Of a stretch of DNA of 64,000 nt, positions 1 to 9,945 are shown piece after piece. A model generated the notes under the pieces. The model saw only the letters and a program-made list of their open reading frames with translations, was not told the origin of the DNA and searched no databases. Position 1 is the stretch's first letter, and the number at the start of each line of letters is the position of its first letter. The DNA lies in the NCBI GenBank assembly GCA_016866305.1, contig VGMX01000001.1, forward strand, positions 1 through 64,000. Reading direction: 5' to 3'. This DNA comes from Chlorobiota bacterium (lineage in GTDB: Bacteria; Bacteroidota; Chlorobiia; Chlorobiales; Chlorobiaceae). Made by a program: the position numbers and the translations under genes.

Positions 1-71
1 CGGATCAGGCCTATACGCCGTTATCAGAACTGCAGGTGAAAATTCGGAAGCATTGATACCTTCGAATGTCA

Positions 72-299
72 TTAGAGCAAATCGATAAATCTGTCAATAT
101 CAATCCGTGCCTGTTTGAGAATATGCGACAGAGTAGAGCGTTTTATCGGTCGATGGGCTGGTATAGTGAGTTTCAGGGTTTCTTCCTCTGTATGTTTTTG
201 AAGCCTTATATGACTCCCTCGTTGGCGCACGACCACCCAGCCATCCCTGCGTAAGGCCTGAATGACTTTATCATAGTTCTCACTCGGAACCTTCGTCAT
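72..299 (-). CDS. hicA: HicA-family mRNA interferase toxin
   Basis: 75 aa ORF with HicA-like dsRBD-fold motifs (GWVVVRQRGSHIRLQK...IPAHRPIKRSTLSHILKQA); overlaps the HicB ORF by 4 bp (ATGA). Confidence 0.85.
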   Translation of the reverse strand: MTKVPSENYDKVIQALRRDGWVVVRQRGSHIRLQKHTEEETLKLTIPAHRPIKRSTLSHILKQARIDIDRFIDLL

Positions 300-499
300 A
301 TGGCTACTTCCAGAAATTCAGCCCTCTCGCTGAAATCCATGTCATCTTCGACCGGCTCCAAATACAGTATTATGGCCTCCTGAATATTGTGAAGCGCATC
401 TTCGCGAGTATCTCCCTCGCTTATGCAGCCCGGTAACGAAGGCACGAGCGCAGTATAACCTCCCTCGTCGCTTGGCTCCAGAACAACTCTTAATTGCAT
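296..499 (-). CDS. hicB: HicB-family antitoxin
   Basis: C-terminal ~67 aa of ORF 296-688, starting at MQLRVVLEPSDEGGYTALVPSLPGCISEGDTREDALHNIQEAI (typical HicB); the upstream part of the ORF runs into a repeat. Confidence 0.8.
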   Translation of the reverse strand: MQLRVVLEPSDEGGYTALVPSLPGCISEGDTREDALHNIQEAIILYLEPVEDDMDFSERAEFLEVAI

Positions 500-578
500 A
501 AAAAATTTACGTTTATGATTCTCTGACAGTTCTGTTTTATATTTCAGTACGGACAACAGTCTTGCTGAAGCAACACAA

Positions 579-721
579 GGGCACCTCAAAAAAGTTATTC
601 CGCACCCGGATTGCTGCGTTGGTCGGTGCTCGAAATCCTCATGTACTCTCTGTACACACTCGGTTTCTCCGCTCCGTCCGCCTTGCACTCCGGGTGCTCA
701 CGACACTTTTTTGAGGTGCCC
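579..721. repeat. Dispersed palindromic repeat family A, copy 1
   Basis: Ends form an inverted repeat gggcacctcaaaaaagt...acttttttgaggtgccc; core gctcgaaatcctcatgtact...gtacac...ctccgtccgccttgcactccgggtgctcacgac shared with copies at 1337 and 33309. Confidence 0.85.
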
Positions 722-993
722 ATAACCTACCTCTTCAACAATTTGCAAATCCTCTGCGTTTCATACATCATATTCACTTCGGATTTGTGTCTGGCCCCAC
801 AAACAACCTCCCGCAGGAAAATCCAAAAATATCCTTTCGCGTAAACAAAAGTCAACAGTCATCCGAATACCTTCCGTAAACTCAAAGTCGTTCACAACGC
901 CATAACCTTTCCCTGGTAAACGAATTACTCGTTAAAGTTTTTTGCTCGAAAAAAGAAAAAAGCAACGGGTTGATCACGTATAATGCTACGCCA

Positions 994-1320
994 CTACGGC
1001 AGTATCTTCTCAATATCTTCTTTGGAGGTTTTCAGCGTAAGCAAGGATTTCACCAGCAAGTCAAGGGATACTCCGGGGTCTCCCGCTTCCATTTTCGCTA
1101 CCCGCGACTGACTGGAATGAATCATGCCGGCAAACTCCTTCTGAGTAAGCCGAAGCGACTGACGGCGTGTTTTCAGATGCTGGCTCAGGGCAATTTTCAG
1201 GGCGATGAAACTTGACTCAACCTGATCAAGTTCGAGAAGATCTTCAGCATTGCCGATTTTCCAGCCTGCTGCTTCAAGTTTCTTTTGTTTCTGTACATCC
1301 ATCATCGTTCTCCAGGACAT
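994..1320 (-). CDS. XRE-family helix-turn-helix protein, HigA-like antitoxin without an adjacent toxin
   Basis: 108 aa; HTH LRLTQKEFAGMIHSSQSRVAKMEAGDPGVSLDLLVKSL. Confidence 0.75.
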   Translation of the reverse strand: MSWRTMMDVQKQKKLEAAGWKIGNAEDLLELDQVESSFIALKIALSQHLKTRRQSLRLTQKEFAGMIHSSQSRVAKMEAGDPGVSLDLLVKSLLTLKTSKEDIEKILP

Positions 1321-1336
1321 TTAAAGGGCATCATAA

Positions 1337-1478
1337 GGGCACCTCGAAAAAGTTATTCCTCACCCGGATTGCTGCGTTGGGCGATGCTCGAAATCCTCAT
1401 GTACTCTGTGTACACTCCGGGTTCTCCGCTCCGTCCGCCTTGCACTCCGGGTGCTCACGACACTTTTTCGAGATACCC
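1337..1478. repeat. Dispersed palindromic repeat family A, copy 2
   Basis: gggcacctcgaaaaagt...actttttcgagataccc ends with the same ~110 bp core as copy 1. Confidence 0.85.
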
Positions 1479-1703
1479 ATAAGCGCGGATACGGCGTTTA
1501 CAGGTATCAATCACACTTTTAGGAGTTTGTTTTGGCTTATCAGTTATTCGCACCATTGCTCAATATATATCAAATCCGACATACTCAACAACAAAAAGCA
1601 ACCGATTGTTTCAAGGCACGGATTAAATCGCTGATGGAAAGGGTGGCTGGGAACAGGCACGTCATCATGACGACAAGTCATACAATAATCCTTACAATCA
1701 CCG

Positions 1704-1746
1704 GGGGTTGCACCCCGCACTACCGACATGCCATCCCTATCAAGCA
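1704..1746. repeat. Dispersed repeat family B, copy 1
   Basis: gggttgcaccccgcactaccgacatgccatccctatcaa, near-identical to 2757-2800. Confidence 0.6.
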
Positions 1747-1838
1747 AACTCGGGGACTTTATTTGCCTGAAAAACAGCGAATAAAAAAGCACATATCTGC
1801 ACTGAAAAGGATACCCTTCAACGGCGTGGAGTCGGCCT

Positions 1839-2547
1839 TCATTCTTCGATCCCCTCCAGCAACGCTGCGATATCTTCCGGTTTGGGCAACTGCCCTCTCA
1901 GTTCCTTTGGCAACGTTCTGGTGATTTCACAGGTGGCCACACCGATGGGTTTCCCTGCATCGTGCAGGGCATATTCCACTACCGTGCGATTTTTATCCTT
2001 GCAGAGAATGATGCCAATAGACGGGTTTTCATCCTCCTGTCTTACCTGCCGATCAAGTGCTGTCCACCCGAATTTTCGGGTCATGCGGATGTAGAACTCC
2101 CGCTCCAGAGGGTCTTTGCATTTGCTCATGACGACCAGATTGTGAACCCAGGCAATTTCTCCAACCAGTGGTTGGAGTTTTTCATGCCCGCTGTACTCCA
2201 GATAGAACTGGCGCATGTACCAGAGGTTTTGAACCGAAAAACCGGCGACTCCGGGAAACTCGTGCCGTAAATCCAGAGAAAGGGTCTCCACGACTGACCT
2301 GCCCCATCCGGCCTTTTTCTGACGTTCGGCTATCATCCCGTCCGATATCCCGGTAAAGCCCGACCAGCTCGGTATTGACCGCTTTCAGCGCCGCGTACTG
2401 CGCCGAACGGACACGCTCCTTCACCTCGGCAAAAAGTTGCGCGTAATCCGAACCCGGATTGCTCTTGTTCAGTCCGCTCACCTTCCTCCTCCAATAGAAA
2501 TCTTTAATTAGCCTATTCCTCGGGATTATACGAATACATTGCGTCAT
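1839..2547 (-). pseudogene. DUF1016/YhcG-family PDDEXK nuclease remnant
   Basis: N-terminal part (SDYAQLFAEVKERVRSAQYAALKAVNTELVGLYRDIG) and the next part (MIAERQKKAGWGRSVVETLSLDLRHEFPGVAGFSVQNLWYMRQFYLEYSG) lie in different frames; the C-terminus jumps from RMTRKFGW to TALDRQVRQEDENPSIGIILCKDKNRTVVEYALHD, apparently missing the catalytic segment. Confidence 0.8.
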
Positions 2548-2682
2548 TTTTCAACACAGCCAACGCAAAACGCAAGGGGGCACGTCCATTGAACCCGAAA
2601 ACAGAGCATAAGGGAACCCTCCCCGGTGGGCTGGTCGGGAGATCGGACGCAACCATTTCCGGGTTTCAGCGTTTTTGTGGAG

Positions 2683-2802
2683 TCCCGTGGGGGCGGTATG
2701 TCGGTAGTATCGCTTTCAAGGGGTGTACCAGAAAAAATGGGTCTGCAGAATCGCCGGGTTGCACCCCGCGCTACCGATATGCCATCCCTACGGGATTTGA
2801 AG
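2683..2802. repeat. Dispersed repeat family B, probable inverted pair
   Basis: agtcccgtgggggcggtatgtcggtagtatcgc...aggggtgtacc followed by the opposite-strand version ccgggttgcaccccgcgctaccgatatgccatccctacggga. Confidence 0.5.
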
Positions 2803-2888
2803 AAAGACAGAAAATTCAGGATAGATGGCGTGGCTGGCAACTCCGCTCACAACGACGCTCACGTTCCCTCACGGCACTCACCTGCCTG

Positions 2889-2918
2889 AAAAAAATCCGG
2901 CAACCTTATGGCTGCCGG
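2889..2918 (-). terminator. Rho-independent terminator downstream of dsrW
   Basis: Minus strand: ccggca-(10 nt)-tgccgg stem followed by a T7 run. Confidence 0.65.
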
Positions 2919-2948
2919 TGCGATAACGGATAATGGGCGGAAGAGATA

Positions 2949-4313
2949 TCACCCGAACACCTTCCGGTACTCCTCCCCGGTGGGGTGGTCGGCGCAGGTG
3001 ACGGTGATGCGCACGGGAATGGCGGCGAACATGGTGCTGAAGTTGCGCACGCACGAGGGCGAGGCGAAGAAGATTTCATCGATGAAGTCGAAGTCGATGC
3101 TCTGCTCCAGTTCCTGCGCGCCGTGCCGGTACACGCAGAGCGGCGTGACCCGGTTACCGAGCGACTGCAGCCCTCCGACGAGAAACTCGTCGTGCAGGTT
3201 GGAGCCGGGCAGAAGGATGCTCTCTCCGGTAATGCCGTGTTCGCGGAACAGCGCGATGATGTCGCCGCACCCTTCGCTATCGAGCGTGAGATCGGGAATC
3301 ACGCCGTACTGCTGCAGTTCCGAGGCAGCAGCCTGTCCGGTGGTGCAGATGCGGTTATGGGCAAGATGGCGCACGTCGCGGCCGCCCTCGAAGAGATACT
3401 TGAAGAAGTACTTCACGGCAAACTTGTTCTGGAAGAGCAGCATACTGTAGCTCCGGATGTCGTCGAACGACCGGCGGAGCAGCTCGAGATCGGCGCCCTC
3501 GACCTGGCGGCAGGGGACGTTGAGGGTGACGCACTCCCTGCTGCTGTACCGCTTCTCCTCGCCCCCCGTCACCAGCACCTTCCTCTTTTTCGAGTACCAG
3601 TTGTCGGCGATGAACCGGGAGATGTTGTCGCCGATGATGAGCAGGGCCGGCGAATACACCGCGCGCTGGCGCCTGCGGAACTCGTCGAGCGTACCGGTGA
3701 ACACCTGCTGGTTGTAGCGCGTCGCGTTCTGCACCACCGCCACCCTGGTCTCGGGGCTGCGCCCCCTGGCGGCAACCGCGTCGAGCACGTCGTGCACGGT
3801 TGAAGCCACCATGTAGTACACCAGCGTGTCGGCGTCCGGCACCTGGATGCTGCTGACCGGATGGCCGGTGCAGAATGCCACGGACGAGGAGATCTTGCGC
3901 ATGGTGAGCGGTATTTCGGTATAGGCGCTCGCGCCGTAGGCTGCGGTGATGCCGGGAATGATCTCGTACCGGACGCCGTTTTTGCGCATTTCGTCGATCT
4001 CCTCCCCTCCCCTGCCGAACACGAAGGGGTCCCCGCCCTTCAGCCGGGCCACAATCTTGCCCTGCAGGGCGTGGCGCACGATTTCGCGGTTGATCTCCTC
4101 CTGCTCGAAATGGTGGCTGTCCTTGCGTTTTCCGGTGTAGATCTTCTGCCCCCTGAACTGGTCCACCAGTTCGAGCGAGACAAGGTCGTCGTAGAGGATC
4201 ACGTCCGCTTCCAGCAGCACGCGCCGGGCCTTGACGGTCAGCAATTCGGGGTCACCCGGTCCTGCGCCGATGATGTAGACATATCCTTTTTTTCCTGTTT
4301 CGGTGGCTGTCAT
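2949..4313 (-). CDS. dsrW: Uroporphyrinogen-III C-methyltransferase / uroporphyrinogen-III synthase fusion (CobA-HemD; DsrW-like)
   Basis: SUMT motifs [57 protein letters not shown]-terminal HemD-like domain; start placed at [10 protein letters not shown]. Confidence 0.85.
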   Translation of the reverse strand: MTATETGKKGYVYIIGAGPGDPELLTVKARRVLLEADVILYDDLVSLELVDQFRGQKIYTGKRKDSHHFEQEEINREIVRHALQGKIVARLKGGDPFVFGRGGEEIDEMRKNGVRYEIIPGITAAYGASAYTEIPLTMRKISSSVAFCTGHPVSSIQVPDADTLVYYMVASTVHDVLDAVAARGRSPETRVAVVQNATRYNQQVFTGTLDEFRRRQRAVYSPALLIIGDNISRFIADNWYSKKRKVLVTGGEEKRYSSRECVTLNVPCRQVEGADLELLRRSFDDIRSYSMLLFQNKFAVKYFFKYLFEGGRDVRHLAHNRICTTGQAAASELQQYGVIPDLTLDSEGCGDIIALFREHGITGESILLPGSNLHDEFLVGGLQSLGNRVTPLCVYRHGAQELEQSIDFDFIDEIFFASPSCVRNFSTMFAAIPVRITVTCADHPTGEEYRKVFG

Positions 4314-4339
4314 ATTAGGTACTGCTTTGTGTATTCCCT

Positions 4340-4801
4340 TTACTGCAGGAGCGCGTCGTCCTCCTGCATCATCTCCCGGATCCTGTTGCGCCATTCGACC
4401 GATTTCTTCACATTCTCCCCGTTCGATGAAACCGCGATGGTCATCTCGTCCTTGCGGATGACGGCCGGCGAAATGAAGCTCGACAGTTCGCGGTTGTCAA
4501 CCACGTTCACGAGAATACCGAGCCGCTCGGCGTCATCGCGGATCTGGCGGTTCACGTCGTGATCGTTCGTGCTGGCATAGACGAGAAAGGCCCCTTCGAG
4601 GTCTGAAGGCTCGTACCGCTTGACCATTTCGGTGAACCCCTTGCCCTGCAGCTCCGGATGAATCTCGGGAGCGAGAATGGTGATGTTGCGGGTGTACTGC
4701 TCCACGGTCCGGATTTTGTGCATGGCGATCCTGCCGCCGCCGACAAAGAGGATTTTCCTGTTGTCTATCCGGATGTTGAGCGGAAGAAATACTTTTTTCA
4801 T
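4340..4801 (-). CDS. dsrV: Precorrin-2 dehydrogenase / sirohydrochlorin ferrochelatase-like protein (Met8p/CysG-N; DsrV-like)
   Basis: [33 protein letters not shown]...[43 protein letters not shown]. Confidence 0.8.
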   Translation of the reverse strand: MKKVFLPLNIRIDNRKILFVGGGRIAMHKIRTVEQYTRNITILAPEIHPELQGKGFTEMVKRYEPSDLEGAFLVYASTNDHDVNRQIRDDAERLGILVNVVDNRELSSFISPAVIRKDEMTIAVSSNGENVKKSVEWRNRIREMMQEDDALLQ

Positions 4802-4918
4802 GAGTGCCTGGTTAGCTTGTTGGCTGTCAGAGAAAGAACGGATTTTCTGCAGTCTTAAATTCCCGGGTTTCGAATTCAAACGACGAAAAGAGTGTTTTCC
4901 TGCCTCCCTCGGCAGCAT

Positions 4919-4949
4919 AAAAAAAGCCTGCCCTTGGTTGAAGGCAGGC
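4919..4949 (-). terminator. Rho-independent terminator between dsrP and dsrV
   Basis: Minus strand gcctgcc-(10 nt)-ggcaggc stem followed by a T7 run. Confidence 0.75.
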
Positions 4950-4978
4950 CCGTGAATGACGCGTATGGCTCATCCGGT

Positions 4979-6136
4979 TCAGGACGCCTGCTCCCTTTTG
5001 ACGGTCACGGCAACCTTCAGAAGCAGGGTCAGCACAAGAATGCCGACAGCCCAGATGCCGAGCGTGACGCCGAGTTCCGTCAGGGTAACGCCGTACTCGG
5101 TAATCTCATCGAGCGGATTGGGCACGAATCCGCCGAGGATCAGCCCGACTCCCTTGTCGATCCAGATGGAGGCGACCATACCCACGCAGGCCGCAACAAG
5201 CCAGTTTTTCGTGTGACGGAGCTTCTGGTTAAACAGCACTGCGAGCGAACCCAGACCGAGAAGCATCGAGAGCCACATCCACGGCACAAGGCTGCTCTTG
5301 CCCTCGAGACCGAAGAAAAGGTACTGCAGACCGTGGATGTGCGACGGGACATTGCTGTAGAAGGCGGTGAAAAACTCCGTACCGATCATGAAGAAGTTCG
5401 CGACACCGGCATAGGCTGCAAGCACGGCGAGTTTCTGGCGAGCCTCGTTGCCGGCGTCGAAACCCGTGGTTTTTTTCAGGATGAGGGTCACGAGAATGAG
5501 CAGCGAGGTTCCCGCGGCAAAGGCCGATGCGAGAAAGCGCGGCGCGAGCACGGCGGTAAGCCAGAGATGACGGCCGGGCAGTCCTGCATAGAGAAACGCC
5601 GTGACGGTGTGGATGCTGAATGCCCAGGGAATCGAGAGGTAGATGATCGGCTTCACCCATGCCGGTGTCGGCACGCCCTTGCGTTCCGCGCCGAGCACGG
5701 TCCAGGCGCTCACGAGGTTGATCAGGAGATAGCCGTTCAGCACGAGCATGTCCCAGAACACCATGGCGTGCGGTGAAGGATACAGCAGCACGTTCAGGAC
5801 GCGGTCGGGACGGCCCATGTCGGCAAGAATGAACAGCATGCACATCAGCGTTGCCGAAACAGCCATGAATTCACCGACGATCACGGTTTTTGCGAACGCT
5901 TTCTGGTTGTGCAGGTAGTACGGAATCACCACCATCACGGCGGATGCCGCCACCCCGACAAGAAAGGTGAACTGCGCGATATAGAGGCCCCAGCTTACGT
6001 CACGGCCCATGCCGGTCACGGTAAGCCCTTCCCACATCTGCCTCGAGAAGGCAGAAAAGCCCGCAGCAATGACGAGCAGCAGGAATCCTATCCAGAGCCA
6101 GTAATTCCGGCTCCCTTTCAGAGCTTTTTCAATCAT
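4979..6136 (-). CDS. dsrP: DsrP, NrfD/PsrC-family integral membrane subunit
   Basis: 385 aa multi-TM NrfD-like protein directly downstream of dsrO. Confidence 0.88.
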   Translation of the reverse strand: MIEKALKGSRNYWLWIGFLLLVIAAGFSAFSRQMWEGLTVTGMGRDVSWGLYIAQFTFLVGVAASAVMVVIPYYLHNQKAFAKTVIVGEFMAVSATLMCMLFILADMGRPDRVLNVLLYPSPHAMVFWDMLVLNGYLLINLVSAWTVLGAERKGVPTPAWVKPIIYLSIPWAFSIHTVTAFLYAGLPGRHLWLTAVLAPRFLASAFAAGTSLLILVTLILKKTTGFDAGNEARQKLAVLAAYAGVANFFMIGTEFFTAFYSNVPSHIHGLQYLFFGLEGKSSLVPWMWLSMLLGLGSLAVLFNQKLRHTKNWLVAACVGMVASIWIDKGVGLILGGFVPNPLDEITEYGVTLTELGVTLGIWAVGILVLTLLLKVAVTVKREQAS

Positions 6137-6145
6137 GACGGTGCA

Positions 6146-6922
6146 TTAGATAATGTAAAAGACCGATGGTTTCGTGCCGAGTTCCGGCTTCCGCTGCATG
6201 GTTTCATTCGACTCCAGGAGCTTGCGTATCTCCGAGGCGGGATCGTTCAGGTCGCCGAACACCAGCGCAGCCTCGGGACAGGCCTCGACACATGCGGGCT
6301 CCTTGCCCTGTACCAGCCTTTCGGAACAGAAGTTGCACTTCTCCACCACTCCCTGCATGCGGGTCGGGTACTCCGTGCTGGCGAGCCTGATGCCCTCCCT
6401 CGGGTCACGCCAGTTGAAGCTGCGCGAACCGTACGGGCAGGCCGCCATGCAGAAGCGGCAGCCGATGCAGCGATGGTAGTCCATGGAAACGATGCCGTCC
6501 CAGCGCCTGAAGGTCGCTTCGGTAGGACAGGCTTTCGTGCAGGGCGGTTCTGCGCAGTGGTTGCAGAGCGCGACGTATGGCCTTCCGGTCACCTCCGGGC
6601 TCTGGAACTGGTTGCTTGCCGTTGGAAAGACGTTTTCGTAGGAGCTTTTCCATATCCATTTCACCTCGTCCTTGCGGTTGCCGAAATCAGGCACGTTGTG
6701 CGTGAAGTGGCAGGCCGCAACGCACTCCCTGCAGTTGCCGGAGCATTTGCGGGTATCGATGAGCATGCCCCAGCGGCGCTTGCCCGGCACAGGCTTTTCA
6801 TCCCATGCGGGAAGGACGGTTTTCTCGAGGGAAAGTACCGGAAAGAGGCCTGCTGCGGAACCGATGCCTGCAAGCAGTCCGATACCGGCTTTTTTTATGA
6901 ATGATCTGCGATCTTCGTTCAT
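6146..6922 (-). CDS. dsrO: DsrO, Tat-exported 4Fe-4S ferredoxin-like subunit
   Basis: Tat-like [11 protein letters not shown]; several Cys clusters ([46 protein letters not shown]). Confidence 0.88.
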   Translation of the reverse strand: MNEDRRSFIKKAGIGLLAGIGSAAGLFPVLSLEKTVLPAWDEKPVPGKRRWGMLIDTRKCSGNCRECVAACHFTHNVPDFGNRKDEVKWIWKSSYENVFPTASNQFQSPEVTGRPYVALCNHCAEPPCTKACPTEATFRRWDGIVSMDYHRCIGCRFCMAACPYGSRSFNWRDPREGIRLASTEYPTRMQGVVEKCNFCSERLVQGKEPACVEACPEAALVFGDLNDPASEIRKLLESNETMQRKPELGTKPSVFYII

Positions 6923-7326
6923 CAGGGCGCCTCCATGGGTGAAATATGGCAGTTCCAGCAGTTGGGCTTCACGTTGGCGTACATGTGGCAGTTGAAGCAG
7001 AACATCCTGTTGCTGGAATGGCAGTTCAGGCAGGTGTTCAGGCTTTTGTCGATCTTCCTGCCGTCGGGAGCCACCCAGACACGGTTGCCTTCGCGCACCG
7101 ATGAGTGGCGCCACTCGGCGAGCACTCGCATGTGATTGGCTTTCATGAACTCTTTCGGGGCTATGCATGCAGAGCTGTCCACCACTCCCGAAGGAGCCGG
7201 GGCGGCAGCACTCTCAGCCATGCTCTCCTGGTGCCGGAAAGCGTAGAGCGCTGCAAGCAGGAAAAGAAGCAGGCCTGCTGCCGTAAGGATAAGTTTTTTA
7301 GTCAACGTCGTCCTCCTTCTCTTCAA
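6922..7326 (-). CDS. dsrJ: DsrJ, triheme cytochrome c
   Basis: N-terminal TM segment; three CXXCH motifs (CLNCH, CFNCH, CWNCH). Confidence 0.88.
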   Translation of the reverse strand: MKRRRTTLTKKLILTAAGLLLFLLAALYAFRHQESMAESAAAPAPSGVVDSSACIAPKEFMKANHMRVLAEWRHSSVREGNRVWVAPDGRKIDKSLNTCLNCHSSNRMFCFNCHMYANVKPNCWNCHISPMEAP

Positions 7327-8947
7327 ATCCGGTCATCGGATCTTCCCTGAGGTCTTCGGTTCGCTTTTTCTCTCCATCCATCACCAGGGCATTGCCGACC
7401 AGTTCGTGCAGGCCGTAGACGGCAACTCCGGGGTTCCAGTACCGCATGAGCGGCGGCAGGCTGGCCCTGTCGATGGCGCAGATGGTAACCAGGGCATTGA
7501 CGTCGTGCTTCTCCCTGACATGCCGAACGGCGTTCGCACGCGGGAACCCGCCTTTCATGCGGATTTCCATATACTCCTCGGCATTGAGACCGCTGCCCGA
7601 GCCACAGCAGAAGGTCTGTTCTCGAATGGTGTTTTCAGGCATTTCGTGAAATGAGTTGCACACGCTGCCGAGCACGTAGCGGGGCTCCTCGAACATGCCC
7701 ATTCCCCGGGCCACGTTGCACGAGTCGTGGAAGGTGGTGCGCAGATGGTTGTTCCGCTTCGGATCGAGTTTCAGCTTGTTGTTGCGAATCAGGTCGGCGG
7801 TGAATTCGGCAATATGCACCATTTTCGTTGCTTTCGCATTGGTGAATTTCGTGCGGGTGATCGGCGAAACCGGCTCCTCAAGGAAGTTGGCCGGGCCGTT
7901 CATGGTGCTCATGTACTGGTGCACCACGCGCCACATGTGTCCGCACTCGCCGCCGAGAATCCATTTCACACCGAGCCGCTCGGCTTCGTGGTACATTTTC
8001 GCATTGATTTTCCGCATCATGTCGTTCGAGGTGAAGAAACCGAAGTTTCCGCCTTCCGATGCGTAGGTGCTGATGGTATAGTCGAGCCCGATGTGCTCGA
8101 AGAGCAGGAGATAGCCCATCATGGTGTAGACGCCGGGATCACCGAAAACGTCGCCGGACGGGGTGATGAAAAGAATTTCCGCCCCCTTCCGGTTGAAGGT
8201 GGGGTTCACCGACACGCCGGTCAGCTCCTCGATATCATCGACAAGGGACTCGATGTTCTGCACGAAGGTGTGCGGTTCGATGCCGAGATGGTTGCCCGTG
8301 CGGTTGCAGTTCGCAACAGGGGCAAGAATCCAGTTGTTGTTCAGGCCGACGAGCTGCAGAATCTCACGGACCATGATGGTGATCTCGGCAGTATCGATAC
8401 CCATGGGACAGAACACCGAACACCGGCGGCACTCGGTGCACTGGTAGAAATACATGTACCACTCCTTCAGCACCTCCCTGGTGAGCTTGCGCGATCCGGC
8501 AAAGCCCTTGAGGATCTTGTCGACCATCGGAAAATCGCCGCGGTAGACCGACCGGACCAGTTCGGCGCGGAGCACCGGCATGTTCTTGGGATCACCCGTA
8601 CCGAGAAAGAAGTGGCATTTGTCGGCGCATGCGCCGCAACGCACGCAGGTATCGAGGTACAGTTTCAGGGAACGGTATTTCTTCAGGCGCTCCCGCATGG
8701 CGTCCATGAGGGTTTTCTCCCAGCCGTCCGGCAGCTTCCAGTCATCGTCGGTGGCGATCCACTTGCGAGGGTTCGCGAATCCGAGGTCCTCGATCACCTC
8801 CGGTTTGGCCGGAAAACAGAAGTTTCCTTCATGAAACTCAACCGGCATCTCCCACCACTCTCTCGGGGCGTAATCGCCTTTCAGCGTGCTGGGCTTCTCC
8901 TCCATCTCCCGGATGAGATCGGCTTGTTTGGCAACGTATTTCGACAT
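7298..8947 (-). CDS. dsrK: DsrK, HdrD-like 4Fe-4S protein
   Basis: [31 protein letters not shown]-type Cys motifs (FCCGSGSG); 549 aa. Confidence 0.9.
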   Translation of the reverse strand: MSKYVAKQADLIREMEEKPSTLKGDYAPREWWEMPVEFHEGNFCFPAKPEVIEDLGFANPRKWIATDDDWKLPDGWEKTLMDAMRERLKKYRSLKLYLDTCVRCGACADKCHFFLGTGDPKNMPVLRAELVRSVYRGDFPMVDKILKGFAGSRKLTREVLKEWYMYFYQCTECRRCSVFCPMGIDTAEITIMVREILQLVGLNNNWILAPVANCNRTGNHLGIEPHTFVQNIESLVDDIEELTGVSVNPTFNRKGAEILFITPSGDVFGDPGVYTMMGYLLLFEHIGLDYTISTYASEGGNFGFFTSNDMMRKINAKMYHEAERLGVKWILGGECGHMWRVVHQYMSTMNGPANFLEEPVSPITRTKFTNAKATKMVHIAEFTADLIRNNKLKLDPKRNNHLRTTFHDSCNVARGMGMFEEPRYVLGSVCNSFHEMPENTIREQTFCCGSGSGLNAEEYMEIRMKGGFPRANAVRHVREKHDVNALVTICAIDRASLPPLMRYWNPGVAVYGLHELVGNALVMDGEKKRTEDLREDPMTGFEEKEDDVD

Positions 8948-8949
8948 GG

Positions 8950-9945
8950 TTACTCCTTTTCAACCGGCAGTTTCGCCTTTTTCATCTTTTCGCGGAATTC
9001 GTCCTCGTACTCACGGTAGGTACGGAACTTCATGGGCTGCCGCCAGGGGTTCACATGCATCTTTTCGCGGCTGTTGTTCACCATGGCACGGGTCGGGCTC
9101 AGGAATATCGCCCCCATGTGCACGAGCTTGCTGAAAGGAAAATAGAGGAGCAGCATGCAGACAAGAAAGAGGTGCACATAGAAAAGGGCACCGATCTCGC
9201 CCGGAGGATCGAAACTGAAGCTCATGAGCCTCAGCATCTGGTCCTTGACGGCCATCACATCGACTTTGGCGATGTAACGCATGAGCACGCCGACAACAAC
9301 AATTCCGCCGATGAGAAAGAGCGGAAAGTAATCGGTCGGCAGTGAAATGAGACGCATCTTTGCATCCGCCACGCGCCGCACAAAGAGGAAGGTTGCCGCA
9401 GAGAGCGCAAGTGCGTCGGTAACATAAAAGGAAGGAAGCGTGATATCGAAGAAACTGTCGTACTGATCGAGAGCTTCCGCCAGGCCCGGCACCATGACAA
9501 AGAAGAAGCGCGCATGGCGCAGCACGATGACGAGGAGTGACCAGTGAAAAACCAGACCGCCGAGCCAGAGCCACTTGTTCGAACCGTACACAAGATCAGG
9601 TCCTTTACGAAGCTCGGCCCTGGTATTGCGGAACAGTGAACGGAACAGGAGCACTTCGGAAAGCACCCTGACGGCAGCAAAGAAAGGATTGGATGGACTT
9701 TCGATCTTGTTCGGCCTGATCCAGTCCAGCGATTTTTCCTGTCCGCAGGTGGTGGTGATATTGTACGGTACCGGACGGCGCAGCCAGTCGGCCATGCGAA
9801 AAACGAAGCCAAAAAGAAACACTGCTGCTGCAAGATAGGGAATGAGAACGCCGAACAGGTAATCGAGGCCAGCATACTGCACACCGACAAAGGGAACCAG
9901 CGCAAGCACGGTTACCATCCCGAGAGGCATGAGAATCTTCTTCAT
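8950..9945 (-). CDS. dsrM: DsrM, NarI-like membrane b-type cytochrome subunit
   Basis: Multi-TM protein, ends just upstream of dsrK; position and sequence type. Confidence 0.88.
   Translation of the reverse strand: MKKILMPLGMVTVLALVPFVGVQYAGLDYLFGVLIPYLAAAVFLFGFVFRMADWLRRPVPYNITTTCGQEKSLDWIRPNKIESPSNPFFAAVRVLSEVLLFRSLFRNTRAELRKGPDLVYGSNKWLWLGGLVFHWSLLVIVLRHARFFFVMVPGLAEALDQYDSFFDITLPSFYVTDALALSAATFLFVRRVADAKMRLISLPTDYFPLFLIGGIVVVGVLMRYIAKVDVMAVKDQMLRLMSFSFDPPGEIGALFYVHLFLVCMLLLYFPFSKLVHMGAIFLSPTRAMVNNSREKMHVNPWRQPMKFRTYREYEDEFREKMKKAKLPVEKE

Noticed and set aside
611-844. 77 aa ORF beginning MLRWSVLEILMYSLYTLGFSAPSALHSG
   Set aside because: Translation of the palindromic repeat (same peptide recurs at 1212-1634 and 1285-1482); treated as repeat, not protein.
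2544-2840. 98 aa minus-strand ORF
   Set aside because: Overlaps repeat family B and shares the repeat-derived RDGISVARGAT peptide; no independent coding evidence.
2949-4801. Siroheme genes as evidence of an assimilatory sulfite reductase
   Set aside because: Position directly downstream of dsrP and the dsrVW-like architecture fit service to DsrAB; no assimilatory reductase is visible in the window.
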